Positions 46,371 to 57,554 of a DNA stretch of 64,000 nt are shown here, one piece after another. Source of the DNA: Tipula vernalis (lineage: Eukaryota; Arthropoda; Insecta; Diptera; Tipulidae); contig OY282559.1 in the NCBI GenBank assembly GCA_958295665.1, positions 272,440,047 to 272,504,046 of the forward strand, read 5' to 3'. The position numbers were made by a program, and so were the translations under genes. Each line of letters opens with the position of its first letter. The first letter of the stretch is position 1. The notes beneath the pieces were generated by a model. The model saw nothing but the letters and a program-made list of their open reading frames with translations, ran no database searches and had not been told where the DNA came from.

Positions 46371-47131
46371 TACATTTAATATTTATTAATTAATATATCT
46401 ATTTATAATATGATGTACGATAAAATTAAACTATTTAAACAAATTTGTATGTTTTAGGCATAAAATTACAAACAAATCACAATTCGAATGTTTGGTGCAG
46501 TTGATGGAGCAAAATACGGATATAGCGCGGAATAATGCAATCTGGAATTGATTTTAAAGGGAATTTACAAAATAGATGGAAACATTTTAAAGAAGAATTA
46601 AACAGTTTAGGGCCACCAAGACATGACGCGGTTGGGTAGATAAAGGTTTAATTTTATACATTTTTAATAATTATATTCACATTAATTTACATTTGGTATT
46701 CAGGTATGGATAGATTTGAAATACAAAATTCGCCAAAAATTGGTTCGAAATAAAGCCGAATTAAATGCAACGAGTAGTGGGCCCAACAAAACTGTCAATT
46801 GCTCAGCGGTGGCAGAATCCATCATAGATTTGTTGAATTTAAATACACTGACAAATCCACCTGGCACCGACTTCGACGAAAATATACCAATGGATATAGA
46901 ACTGGCAAAGGGAGCGGGAAGTTACAAAATGATGAAGCGATATAAAATGTGGAGCCTTCTTGTAGTCACAGTCAACAAAAAATTAAAAAGTCTAAAAATG
47001 CCACCATTGATTTGACAAAGAAACGATTTGAACTGCTAACAAAACAAACGGAGCTTCAAGAAACTATAAATAAATATTCAGTTGAAAATAATCAATACTT
47101 ACGCAAAATATTTAAATTTCAAAAACAATAA
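46370..47131 (+). pseudogene. Zeste-like Myb/SANT DNA-binding protein, frameshifted
   Basis: The ATG appears to be split by an intron: exon 1 ends gaaaAT before gtgagt (about 46,356), and exon 2 starts G-CATAAA after ttttag (about 46,459). Exon 2 reads QFECLVQLMEQNTDIARN. After a one-base frameshift near 46,550 it continues LQNRWKHFKEELNSLGPPRHD. After a second intron the third exon (from about 46,705) has DLKYKIRQKLVRNKAEL and SSGPNK, and the end is a helical KRFELLTKQTELQETINKY (to 47,131, shifted frame). This is the MSANTD/zeste-type layout of a trihelix-like domain plus coiled coil, which binds DNA in the nucleus. Such genes occur both as host genes and as Harbinger partners. It lies 55 bp outside the left end of the Harbinger element. 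Confidence 0.72.
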
Positions 47132-47378
47132 AATTAACCGCTAAGGGAAACAAACCGGTTAAAAAATGGAGAAACTGGAGCTCTATAGCAAGCATTACAC
47201 ACATCAATATTAATGTCATTACCAGTAATGCCATTACCTTTTAAGTAAGTCTGCATCTTTACCACTTCATTATTTTTGAACATTACACAATCATTTTTAC
47301 TGACATTAATTCCATCATTACCGATTGCGTCACTGCTATAAAAGCGTTTTTGAATTAATTTCTTTTTTAAATTTAAAA

Positions 47379-48625
47379 TGTATCTAAAGAAAAAAGCGTG
47401 TGTTACGATAATTTTAGCATTGTGTTCAGAAAAACCTGTGAAACCAAAATACTGGATGAAGGAATGGCTGAAAAAAAGAGAGAACTATTCTCCTACTAAA
47501 AGAAATTAGTTTGAGTGAAGCGGATGATTACAAAAATTTTTTCGGATGAGCGAAAAGCAGTTCGATAAAACATTGCAAATGGTCCAACCATTTCTGGTAA
47601 GGCAAGACACCATTATGAGGAAATGCATATCTGTTCACGAAAGATTGACATTAACACTGAGATATCTTGCTACAGGAAGAAGTTTAAAAGATCTCAAGTT
47701 TTCGACTGTCATGTCATCTGCTTCAATAAGTAAGGCCATTCTTGAGACATGCGAAATTCTTATTTATGTTTTGCAAGATTACATGAAGGTACGTATTGCT
47801 TTTTTAAGTAAACTATTTGTATTTTGTTCGGTGGTGATAATTTAATTTTTTTTAATTTATTATTTATTTTTAGTTTCCTACAACTTCCGAAGAATGGGTT
47901 ACAATTTCTAAAGATTTTAGAAATTTGCATCGATTTTATAATACATTGGGAGCCATTGACGGGAAGCATATTGCCATTATAAAACCCCGTAATTCAGGTG
48001 CCATGTATTATAATTACAAGGGGTTTTATAGCATCGTTTTATTGGCAATCGTTAATGCTCGAAAAGAGTTCATCATGGTTGATGCTGGCCTGAATGGTCG
48101 AGTTTCAGATGGAGGCGTTCTCTATTATTCCAGATTTGGGGAGCCTTTTCAACAAAATGCACTAAACTTGCCACAGCCCAGTTCGTTACCCAAAATAAAC
48201 GAAAATTTTCCATTTTCGTTTGTAGAGACGAGGCCTTTGCGTTACACTTAAATGTAATGAAACCATATGCACAGAAATATCTCACTGAAGCTCGGCATGT
48301 CTATAATAAGAGACTGTCAAGAGCTCGCGTGATTGTCGAGAACGCCTTCGGAATTCTAAGTTCCAGATTTGGTATTTTTCAAAAATCAATATGCCTTGAG
48401 CCAAAAAAAGCGGAAACAATAACAATGGCATGTTGTTATTTGCATAATTTCCTAGTTAAGGAAAATAATCAACTATACTTGGCACCAAATAACACTGGAA
48501 CATCAGATTGCTATAAATTTATTAATTTAAAAACAACTTTAAATAGAAATAGTGCATCAGATGCGAAGGAAACTCGTGAGAAATTTTGCAAATATTATAA
48601 CAATGAGGGCAAATGGCAAAATTAA
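47379..48625 (+). pseudogene. Harbinger transposase (DDE_Tnp_4), few frameshifts, one intron
   Basis: Exons are about 47,379-47,788 and 47,874-48,625, with gtacgt at the donor and tttttag at the acceptor. The N-terminal part has RMSEKQFDKTLQMVQPFL and LTLRYLATGRSLKDLKF, the HARBI1-type helical domain. The catalytic residues are visible as Asp in LGAIDGKHIAIIKP, Asp in VDAGLNGRVSDGGV and Glu in RARVIVENAFGILSSRFGIF. Frameshifts lie near 47,500, 47,545 and 48,225. The enzyme would cut and join the element ends in the nucleus together with the MADF-type partner encoded on the opposite strand. The damage is light, so the copy is fairly young. Confidence 0.88.
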
Positions 48626-48776
48626 GATTTTTCTTTTTATAATACAAATAAAATAAATAATACCGTCATATACAAAAAAAAAAATCGATTCGTTTATTCA
48701 TTTATAAATTAATTCATTTACAATATTTATTACATGTGTGAAAATATATTTTATTTAAGCCTTAGCCTATTCAGGA

Positions 48777-49752
48777 TTAAAATTTGTAAAAAAATTCCGA
48801 AATTGCTCCCGTTTCTCGTTCTTCTTCAGAATGGGGTTCAAGATTCGACGTATTTTCTAAAGTAAAAGACTGATATGAGGTTGAGCTTGTGTCCGTTAAT
48901 CCGATTGGTGGTGAAACCGCACATGAGTCCTCATTGATTTTCACAGAAAATCTGTTAAGGGTTCTCTGGCGTGCCTCAAAAAGGATCTCATTAATTCCTT
49001 TCTCAGCAAAGATTCTTTGCTGAGGATCTAGCTCTGTGAGTGTTTCACCCCAAGCTATAGCAATAGTTGGGATGTTCTGTTCCTTATTCGAATTTTGTAA
49101 AAAAACCCAAGCCTTCTGTAGAAGTTCGTTCGGTTTTGTACTGTGTACACTGCTTCGCTTATTTGATTGGGGTAAGTAATGGTGCTGAATCAATTGATGA
49201 ACGCGATACAACACGGCTAACGGGTAATGGATGTTGTTCTATGCGAGCCTCGCTCTGTAGATTATTGTTCTTAGTACTCTAAAATAAAAAATTCTATTAT
49301 TTCTAGTCTTATTTCTAATTTTTTTTAAATTATTTTTGTACAAACCTCTTCCAGTTGTTGAATATTAGCATTTACAGGTTGCTCAAACCTATTTAAAATT
49401 GCAGGGCGTAAAACACCCATGATGTTGGTTCATACACTGTGTCTCTGCCCGTTCCCGACCTTCTGGATGTCACTATTTTTTTAAGTTCTTTTCGATAGTT
49501 GGAGCCTAGCGTGTTTAATTTCCGCCTTACATCTGTGCGACCAGCACCTGGTTTCATTTTCTTATAAATTATTAAAAGTTTATCTAATGCAGCATTTCGT
49601 TTCGTTTTTATTATATAATTGGGGTTTGTAAGATTCCACAACTCGGGAAGAATTTCATACATTTCGATGAAATCTCGTAGTACTTGGCTGTCATTGCCTT
49701 CAACTAAATCCAAATCACATTCTTCCGTCAGGTGACTCTGTATAAAATTCAA
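48777..49752 (-). pseudogene. MADF-type DNA-binding partner of the Harbinger transposase
   Basis: The N-terminal MADF domain reads LRDFIEMYEILPELWNL, then KRNAALDKLLIIYKK and VRRKLNTLGSNYRKELKKI (49,680-49,490), with YEPTSWVFYAL closing it. After a frameshift near 49,410 and an intron (donor near 49,348, acceptor near 49,279) the rest has KPNELLQKAWVFLQN and WGETLTELDPQQRIFAEKGINEILFEARQ. Harbinger elements typically encode such a Myb/MADF-like protein that escorts the transposase to the nucleus and binds subterminal sites. A further frame change lies near 49,215. Confidence 0.8.
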
Positions 49753-50744
49753 AATCAGTACTTAGATCAAACATTTCATTAATTTTTGACAGTAATGTAT
49801 TTCCGTCCAACTTTATATCTAATATCTTTATATAGTAATATAATTAATGGAACAGAACACAGCGAAATCACAACGAAAATCACCAAAAAACTATTAAATA
49901 CCTTTGTAGTATTTATTTTAATTAACTAGTTAAATACAAGTTTATATGATAACTAATTTTTAATTTACTTTTTATTAAATCCTTCTATTTTTAATTTTAA
50001 AATAAAAACGTGTGATATCTGAGAAAACTTGTAACCTAAAATGCCGACATCATATATGCTTTGCTATTAAAATAGTACTGATAAAACAGCAGTAATGACG
50101 TAAACCACAACATACACGGTCATTATTACTGTCAGTATCCCCACCACACACCAGTAATGATGTCTCGAAATTAGAAAATCCGGATTCACATCATTACCGG
50201 TCATCAATATTATCATGTTACACGATCATTATTAACGTCATTTTTACAAGTAATGACATTAATATTGATCCGTGTAATGTTTGCTTATAAAGCAGAACTC
50301 AAACAGAAGAAAACTTACAGAGCTAAGAATCTGAAAGTTTAAAAGTGCAAATTTTGGAGTTGCTGAGAAATTGGAAATTCAGCAACCAATACGGTAATTT
50401 AATTTCAAAATTGGAATGTGATTCAAATTGATCACCTCGTTCTCAGGAACCCCATTATCTGGTTCTTCTACTCGGCATTTTAAAGACATATTGTGTAGAG
50501 CACATATTGTGTTGCTTTTTTAGGAGTGTAGTGTAATTGCCTGGCGCTGAGTTAACAACGGAATTGAGCGTTCAATAGGCCTATCGTTCTTTCTACTATA
50601 TTCCTTCCCTTGCTGTGGGTTTCATTGAACCGCGATCCTGGCGTTCCGTGTTTAAGGTCGCGAACTGGCTTAGTAAGATCGGCTGTAAATTGTAGCCTGC
50701 GTCGCCTATACAAATATAAGCATGTCAAGTAAATTTTATGAATC

Positions 50745-51146
50745 TGTAGCGGCTCACTCATGCGTGCTCCGCCACAAAGTATCACTCACACACATTGGAG
50801 TTTAAGTCTACCCAACCACTAAGGCAACGTCTTCACGCCGCTCAACGTTGACATTACCATTTGGGAACACATGCATTCAACCAATGAACTAATGGCTCTT
50901 CCACATAAAAAGACAACAAAACAAAACAAAATTATATCTTTTTTCACTTCAGTCTGCTCTTGATCTTTAAAACGGCGACATGCCGTCCAACTCGCACGGT
51001 GGTAATAAATAATAATAAAATGGTGGAAAATAAAATATAATTCTGCGTATTAAAATCATTAAAATAAAAATTAAATAAATTTTATTAAAATAAATTAAAT
51101 TATAAATTCAACAATTTTTAATTTATAAATATTAATCGTAATTGTT
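50745..51146 (+). repeat. Left LTR, 402 bp
   Basis: Aligns with 52,682-52,757 plus 53,641-54,015. Shared landmarks are tgctccgccacaaagtatc, gcaacgtcttcacgccgctc and ttcacttcagtctgct. Confidence 0.88.
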
Positions 51147-51150
51147 GAAG

Positions 51151-51162
51151 TGGTGACCACCG
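51151..51162 (+). promoter_or_regulatory. Candidate primer-binding site TGGTGACC
   Basis: It lies 4 bases inside the left LTR and starts with TGG, the complement of a tRNA CCA end. The tRNA identity was not determined. Confidence 0.5.
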
Positions 51163-51589
51163 ACAGCCGTGTTTACGGCTTTTTCATAAGAACACGAAAC
51201 CAAATTATTCGGCGCAAAAATTTTAATTTATCGTGTGGAAATTTTGAACACCTGGTACGAAGCCGTACCAGGTAAAATGGTATGTAAACGTTAATATTTT
51301 TAATTATGTGTATTAGTGTCACAAGATCGACCACGTGCCAAATTAATGTCTCAATTTTTTTTACTGCTTTTTTTTGCTTCTCACTTCTGATGAAACGGAG
51401 CCTTACCAACGCGTACTTAATATAGCTAATAGTACCAAACACACCACATGCATCACATACAGATTATCACTCAAAATGTGGTCGTAATACTACACGACAC
51501 GTAGTCAAGCCACAACGCAAATCATCTACACGACATCACACATTTACACATACACATAACCACAGCACCTATACAAACATGGAGTCAGA

Positions 51590-51845
51590 ACTTGGCAGCA
51601 CCATTATCACACCAGCCGTCACAACAACACCATCATCACCACCATTACCGCTATCGCAGTTAGCATGGACAGCGGTAATATCACCATTACCACCACCATT
51701 TCGGTCATCTCAACAGCTTGCAGCATCATCATCATCAACATAATCATCATCATCATCACTATCATGACCACCATGACGAAACCGCCAACACCTTCACAGC
51801 TACTACCGTCATCGCAGCAATAACACATCACATCACATCAATTTT
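51590..51845 (+). repeat. Imperfect CAT/CAC trinucleotide-rich tract
   Basis: Interior of the non-autonomous LTR element. Runs of ATC, ACC and CAT give a low-complexity open frame on the minus strand that is rich in Met and Val. It is not a convincing gene. Confidence 0.7.
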
Positions 51846-51849
51846 TTTA

Positions 51850-52680
51850 GTATCATAAATATTTGAAAATTTTTCACCATTTTTTTTCGGGTCCATTTTT
51901 ATTTCTTTTTTTCTATAGGATCAATAAAATTTCATTTTATTTTGTTTCATTCAAATGGCTCAAGCAAAATGGCGTATCGCAAAACGTCAACCCAGCTATT
52001 CCCAACCGCACTCCCCACCGTCTTTTATACGGCCACAGTCGAGAGCCACTTCGACTGTCCCACCCTCTTACAAGGAAGTCGAGACTCACATCGTCTTTCT
52101 CCGGCCACAGTCGAGTCCGTGGACTGGCCTCAAAGCGGCAACTGCCAACATCTCTTGGCAGGCCCCAAAGCTGACTCCAGACTTCAGAATTCATTTTCTG
52201 GTCTGGCATATCACAGCTTTGCCAACAATGACATGGAAACTCGGTCGCTGCAATATTCTTGTGTAAACTGGTATGGTGGACAGTGAGGGAAAACTAGAGG
52301 TACACATCAAATAATGGTCGAAGCGCCTGCTCCCAACCTATATGGTGTGTGCTTCAACGCTTTCTTTCACCGCTGCCCATCTACCATCACGACACAGACT
52401 GCACACTAACAACACCTCTGTCTGCAGCACAACACGCTTCAGTGAAGGAAGATAAGAGATACCCATCTCGACGAACATCCTCCTTCACAGCTACTGATGC
52501 AAGCATCGACCGACCACATTCTTTTCCATTACCTCTGTCTCAGCACATCGCCTCAATTAATGTCTAGTGGATGGGTCATTTCAATTGAGCGACCGCCACC
52601 TCTGTTTAGCTGATCTGAACACAGACAGACCGAAACCAACCATGTTTCGCAGGAAGGGGAAAATCACTCGCGCGGGAGCC
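51850..52680 (+). other. Interior of the LTR element, no recognisable protein
   Basis: Several overlapping open frames of about 100 codons exist at 51,863-52,286 in all three plus frames, which usually means GC-richer non-coding sequence. None resembles gag or pol. A purine tract (aggaaggggaaaa, 52,651-52,663) lies near the right LTR and may be a polypurine tract, although it is about 18 bases from the LTR start. Confidence 0.45.
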
Positions 52681-52757
52681 CTGTAGCGGCTCACTCATGC
52701 GTGCTCCGCCACAAAGTATCACTCACATACATTGGCGTTTGAGTCTACCGAACCACT

Positions 52758-53635
52758 TGTTCAAGATGACTCGACACTTGATGATGAAGAATCCGAGATC
52801 TAAAAACAAAACAAAGCCAAATTAATATATTTAAATTGTAATTATAATTTCACAAACTTATCTTGTATAACTATTGTATCAAATTCTCTCAAAATTGTTT
52901 ATGTATTTTGACATTTTTGTTCACTGCTTTCAAAATTTTTTTTTATTTGTAACTCAATAATTTGTAGATTAATTTAATAGCAGAATTGTCAAATATGAAA
53001 TATGTATGAATCCTAGATAAGTTTTAAATCATCTACTCGCTACACGGTGTCACTTTATAGCAAATATTAATTACTATACGGTAAATTATTATAATTATAT
53101 AAAGATGTCGCTAGTAAATTTCATTAATTTTTTTGGTTCAGTAAAAAAGAAGAAAAACCAGTTTTGCGAAAAGTGACTAACCGAGTGATGATTTAGCTAA
53201 TTTTTATTATTATAAAATCAACTGCGATTAAGATAACAGCGATTTAACACACAGTGAATAATTAAAATAAGTTTTCTTTTGTGAATTTTTTATACCGGAT
53301 TTTTTACTGGCTTTTGGAGATACTGCTACGATAATTTTTGAATCCCGCTATACCTGGCTTTGGAGATACCGCTTAAACGATTTTGAAACCCGCTTTACTT
53401 GGCTTTGGAGATACCGCCTTCAACACTTTGGACACAGCTTATATTTTTTTGGAAACAGAATACATTCGTACATATACTTTGGATTTTTGGGCGCATGCAA
53501 TCGGAACCGGCAATTGATAAAAAAAACATTTAATTGAACTGCGGCATTGAAATTTATTCTGCACTGACCCTATACGGCGCAAAGAGGCAGTGTAAGTCGT
53601 AAATATTCAACCAGGTTCATTGGCAGTTTTTTACA
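52758..53635 (+). mobile_element. Solo LTR of a different retrotransposon, 878 bp, 5-bp duplication
   Basis: It starts TGTTCAAGATGAC, ends TTTTTTACA (TG...CA) and is flanked by CCACT (52,753-52,757 and 53,636-53,640). The empty-site version is seen in the left LTR of the host element (ccaaccactaaggcaacg). It has no coding content. A solo LTR is what remains after recombination between the two LTRs of a full element. Confidence 0.88.
53298..53440 (+). repeat. Internal tandem repeat in the solo LTR
   Basis: The phrase tggctttggagatacygc recurs three times, followed by similar gat-tttgaa-cccgct segments, with a unit of roughly 50 bp. Confidence 0.75.
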
Positions 53636-55007
53636 CCACTAATGCAACGTCTTCACGCCGCTCAACGTTGACATTAACATTTGGGAACACATGCATTCAA
53701 CCAATGAACTAATGTCTTTTCCACATGAAGAGACAACAAAACAAAATAAAATTCAATCTTTTTTTCACTTCAGTCTGCTATCGAATTTCAATAAGGCGAC
53801 ATTCCGCCCACATCGCGCGGTGATATAAACAAATTAAAATGGTGAAGAAACAAATAAAATAAAAATGTTAATTAAATAAAATTTTAAATAAAAATAATTA
53901 AATAAATCAAAATAAATTTAATTAAAATAAATTAAAAAATTTAATCAAATAAAATTGTGTACAATAATTTATTTGTGTACCACGCAAAAAATCAATACAC
54001 ATGTGAAAAATTGTTAATCATACCAAGCAGCCTCGAGTTTTTATCACCGTTTTCATACAATGTTACCATATTCCTTTTACTCCAGAAACGTTCCAAGTCA
54101 TCGAGTCGTGACAAGCACCGGGGTATTTCGCATTAATATACCTAATTTGTTGTTGATGATCGCATACTTAAAACTTACTTTAGAACTTATTATCATGGCA
54201 TTAAGATGTGATACCCCTTTCTATTATAATATAAATGTTACACATCCTCAATTGGTTTTATTATCCTAATATGCGTACCGTCAACACATCCGATCACGCC
54301 TGGGAGCCAACATTTCTGGAATAAATACAGTTTAGCATTTCTTTTTTCATCTTCAGAATAATTAAACTGAATCCATTTCGGACCGATGTGATTTTATATG
54401 ACTGTTAGCATTTCTTTTTAAATTAATGACATAGTAGGTTAAGCCACTCCTAAGTTAAAATCATTACCAGCACCTCGTTGGTATCCACCTTCCGCTACAA
54501 ACCGAAGCAATGCAGCCAGTTTTAAGATATTTGGCACAGATGTTAAGTGCCTTTGTGCTGATAGATGTAAGTTTACATCTTTCAATAAATCTTGAAAGCA
54601 CGCTTTAGATATTCTAAAGTAGTGCCGAAAACTAAATTAAATTTGAAAGAAAATTAAATACTTATGAAGTGCTTGAAATTATTCACTTACGTATGATCAT
54701 GCAATTATAATGGATTTGACGAATCCCTTAAAACTTTTCTTTTCCATTTTAAAGCTAATTGATGTTTTGTATCTTCTTTAGCTTCAAAAAATAATTCAAA
54801 TGAACTCGTTGTATTTTTAGAATATATTTTATATAAACCACTTTTATTTGAAATCCTTTTATTATTTTTGTTTTGACATTCCGCCATATTAAAACATAAT
54901 TCACAATAGCAAAGTTAACCTAATTATTCATAATATGGTTTTATATTTGAATTGTAATATGGCAATACTGTGCCGATACTGATGATACGATACTCATAAT
55001 AAGGCTG

Positions 55008-55634
55008 AAGCTTGTATTCCATGAGAAAAATTGACTGACAGTAAAAAAAAACGAAAAAAGAAAAACAATCTGATGCCCTTATAAGAGACAAGGACAACGT
55101 TTTTTATTTTATTTTTTATTTTACAGCAAAATTGTTTTTCTACAAAATAAAAAACGTTGCCTTTGTCTCTTAAGGTGGATTTATATTATCAGTTCCTTTC
55201 AGTTTCTACTCGTACCGTGTCAGACATCATCAATTTATATTATCCGTACTTTTCAATTCAGGCATTTTCTTCCTATCTTTTGGTTACATATAGAGTAAAG
55301 ATAACACACAAAAATACAAAAATGTTTTAGTAGCAATTTTACAATTTTTGTTTGTTTCGTTATTCTTTCGTAATTTTTCGCCTTCGGATATCAGACAAAA
55401 CATTCTTTTCAACAATATGTGTCTGTGTCGGTACGAGTAGGAACGGATAGGAAAGGATAATATAAATACTCCTATAGAAAATATATATAACAATGTTTTT
55501 TTTGTCTGACACGATACGAGTAGGAACTGAAAGGAACTGATAATATAAATCGACCTTTATACGGTGCCTCAGATTATTTTTCTCTTTTCGTTTTTTTGGA
55601 GTGTCAGTCAATTTTTCTCATGGAATACAGGCTT
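55008..55634. mobile_element. Nested foldback/MITE cluster
   Basis: Outer inverted repeats of about 85 bp start AAGCTTGTATTCCATGAG on the left and AAGCCTGTATTCCATGAG on the right (reverse complement). Inside lies a second element (55,172-55,558) with inverted repeats of about 53 bp starting AAGGTGGATTTATATTATC / AAAGGTCGATTTATATTATC. A third hairpin (55,077-55,175) has arms AAGAGACAAGGACAACGTTTT / AAGAGACAAAGGCAACGTTTT. There is no coding sequence. Confidence 0.85.
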
Positions 55635-57078
55635 AATTCTCATAAATTTCAATAAACAAATGATAATTTTTCGAACTATATGACAAATAATTTATTTACT
55701 CTCGCGTTTAAAATACGCTAAATTTTTTTTTAAACAAATGAAACAAAAGCAATCGACTACTCTTTTAAAAAAGATCAAAATGAAAAGTCTATGATATATC
55801 AAATAGTGGTGGACTATTATAGAAAATAAGTTGTTATGTGTAATTCTGCACACTCCAATATTCCACTACAATACAGTATTTTAACTCAGACGGCCAAATA
55901 TTTATTGTTAGAATAATTTTTATATCACCTTAAGGAAAAATCATTATATCCGACATTATGTATATTCGGTTATTCGTTAGAATCGCATAAATTGTTTCCA
56001 TATACAATAAGCTTTTAACGGTCTTGAATACAACTTACTGCTTATTGACTTTTGATTTTTTGAATATGTACACAACAGGGGGAAAACGTATTGTTTGGCT
56101 TTATACTAAGCCAGGATTATAGCAAAAAACGAATCTCAATTTATCGTGATAAAATGATAATATCAACAAACTATTGTTAAACTTTCTATGTTGTTCTATT
56201 TCATTCACTACCAATCCGAATCCAATAAATTAAGAGTCTAAAGCTAAGCATAATTTAAGAGGAAACCGAAAACGATTTTTATTCGGTATGGTATTTAGTT
56301 TATAGAACATAAAATTTCATATACATTCCAATCCATTAAAATACATTAAAACATCGCTTTATGTATTTAAGTGGCAGAGTCCCTTAGCTATATGGATATA
56401 GTTAGAAACTAATATTAAGCACGATGTTTACCATTAAATATTTATGTTTATTATATTTTGTTCATAAAGGCAAGAAACATTATAATAACCGTTATTATTT
56501 AGCTTATAGAATGGGGCCATTGAACATAAATCTGTTGTAGAGTATTGAGACTAGGGTGTAAACAAACCTATCCATCAGTATCCAATCAGTTTGTATCTTG
56601 ATCCTTTCCCTAAAATTAAAAATCAAAAATGATGTGTCAGTCCAAATAAAAATTATCCTCACTTGTGTCGTGATTTATTAGGGCACAGGAAAAAATAACT
56701 TCGTTTGAATTACGGAAACTAAAATAAAAACAGATACAGTTGTTGTATACTCGTAATGCTGCTATGAATTTCATATGTAAAAACGAACCCATAACCCATG
56801 AAAAACTAAAACCTCAAAAACCTTAATCAAACTACAACTTTTCCATTTTATTTTTGTTTTTTGCTTTTTCGAATGTCAATTAACTTTTCATACCCTAATA
56901 AATATTTTGCTTTTCATGTAACAGTAATATACTAATACGTAGGATGACTAAAATAACGACATGGTATATATCTCCAAATAAAAAACAATTATAAATATAT
57001 CACGACATTAAAGGTCGGTCATATCCTTTATAGGGATACATTAAACCTAACTCGTTATAAGTACTATTTTCTATTTGT
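55635..57078. other. AT-rich region without a recognisable gene
   Basis: No coding similarity or transposon ends were seen on either strand. Confidence 0.55.
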
Positions 57079-57373
57079 TTGTCAAAATGCAGCGGGAAAA
57101 TAACAGGAAAACACTTAAACAAAGAGCTTCGTAGCGCCCTAATTGCTCTTCATCAAAGTGGAAAATTGGGAAAATCGGTCGCATTTATAATATATCGGTG
57201 GGTCCCTCAAAAATTAGCAGGATCTGGCAAAAAATGGTATATCACATCACAGGCCGGCAGTGCGGATTGAATTAATGGCCAGGTATTGGCGAATTATGTC
57301 AAATAACTGGCTGATTGAATAGCATAGAATAGGCAATAGTACTCGATGACGTGTTGTTACCGAGTAGAAGAAC
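57079..57373 (+). pseudogene. Tc1-like transposase, 5' part (split by the copia element)
   Basis: The helix-turn-helix start reads GKHLNKELRSALIALHQSGKLGKSV, followed by RW-type linker sequence and KLAGSGKKWYITSQA, as in the DNA-binding half of Tc1-like transposases. After a large deletion it continues with the LDDVLLPSRR segment, which precedes the second catalytic Asp. It is cut at 57,373 by the copia insertion and resumes at 61,623. Confidence 0.7.
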
Positions 57374-57554
57374 TGATGTGATTATAGACTTAAATAAAAA
57401 GAAGTATAATGCAAATAAAAATGACAAGCGTCCATTCACGAGGTATTTATTAAAAGCTAACAAAAGAAAGTATATAAGAAAGAGAACGCCACAAGCGGCT
57501 AGCATTAAAAACAAAAAACAAAATAAAGACTCTTTCACACTTAATAACTCAACA
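57374..57554 (-). repeat. 3' LTR of the copia element
   Basis: 181 bp, ends TGAT...AACA on the plus strand. Matches 61,437-61,617. Confidence 0.93.

Larger units (their letters stand above)
47187..50285. mobile_element. Two-gene PIF/Harbinger DNA transposon with 3-bp target duplication
   Basis: The termini are AGCAAGCATTACAC on the left and AGCAAACATTACAC on the right (reverse complement), followed on both sides by ATCAATATTAATGTCATTAC, so the inverted repeats span about 35 bp with few differences. TAT flanks both ends (47,184-47,186 and 50,286-50,288), the 3-bp duplication typical of this superfamily. Subterminal sequence on both sides is crowded with CATTACC/AGTAATGA motifs, probable binding sites for the element's own DNA-binding protein. 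Transposase and MADF-type genes converge inside. Length about 3.1 kb. Confidence 0.9.
50745..54015 (+). mobile_element. Non-autonomous LTR retrotransposon with 4-bp target duplication
   Basis: Two related LTRs start TGTAGCGGCTCACTCATGCG and end AATTGTT (50,745-51,146 and 52,682-54,015, the latter enlarged by a solo LTR). AATC flanks both outer ends (50,741-50,744 and 54,016-54,019). A primer-binding-like TGGTGACC lies 4 bases after the left LTR. The interior of about 1.5 kb has no recognisable gag or pol, so the element depended on a helper. The LTR end in TGTT instead of CA is unusual. Orientation is inferred from the primer site. Confidence 0.85.
52682..54015 (+). repeat. Right LTR, interrupted by a solo LTR
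   Basis: The two parts of the LTR (52,682-52,757 and 53,641-54,015) join at the duplicated CCACT. It ends AATTGTT like the left LTR. Confidence 0.88.
50410..54887 (-). pseudogene. HARBI1-type transposase gene, split by an LTR element in a short intron
   Basis: The 5' part (54,887 to 54,024, minus strand) has MAECQNKNNKRISNKSGLYK, the helical FRISKACFQDLL..VNLHLSAQ, ILKLAALLRFVAEGGYQRGAG, WLPGVIGCVDGTHIRII with the first catalytic Asp, and YENGDKNSRLLG. The 3' part (from 50,705) continues the protein with GDAGYNLQPIL, PVRDLKHGTPGSRFNETH and IVERTIGLLNAQFRC with the catalytic Glu, down to KCRVEEPDNG-like sequence at about 50,430. Between them is an intron with donor G|gtatga at 54,023 and acceptor tatag at 50,706. 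It is about 43 nt once the inserted LTR element and one TSD copy are set aside. Stops and frameshifts in both parts make it a pseudogene. Confidence 0.82.

Noticed and set aside
51619..51831. Met/Val-rich open frame
   Set aside because: Produced by the CAT/CAC trinucleotide tract in the LTR element.
51863..52286. Gag candidate in the non-autonomous LTR element
   Set aside because: Three overlapping plus frames and one minus frame are open over the same stretch, which points to composition instead of coding. No zinc knuckle or capsid motif.
55284..55611. Open frames across the foldback cluster
   Set aside because: They run through inverted-repeat arms and have no protein similarity.
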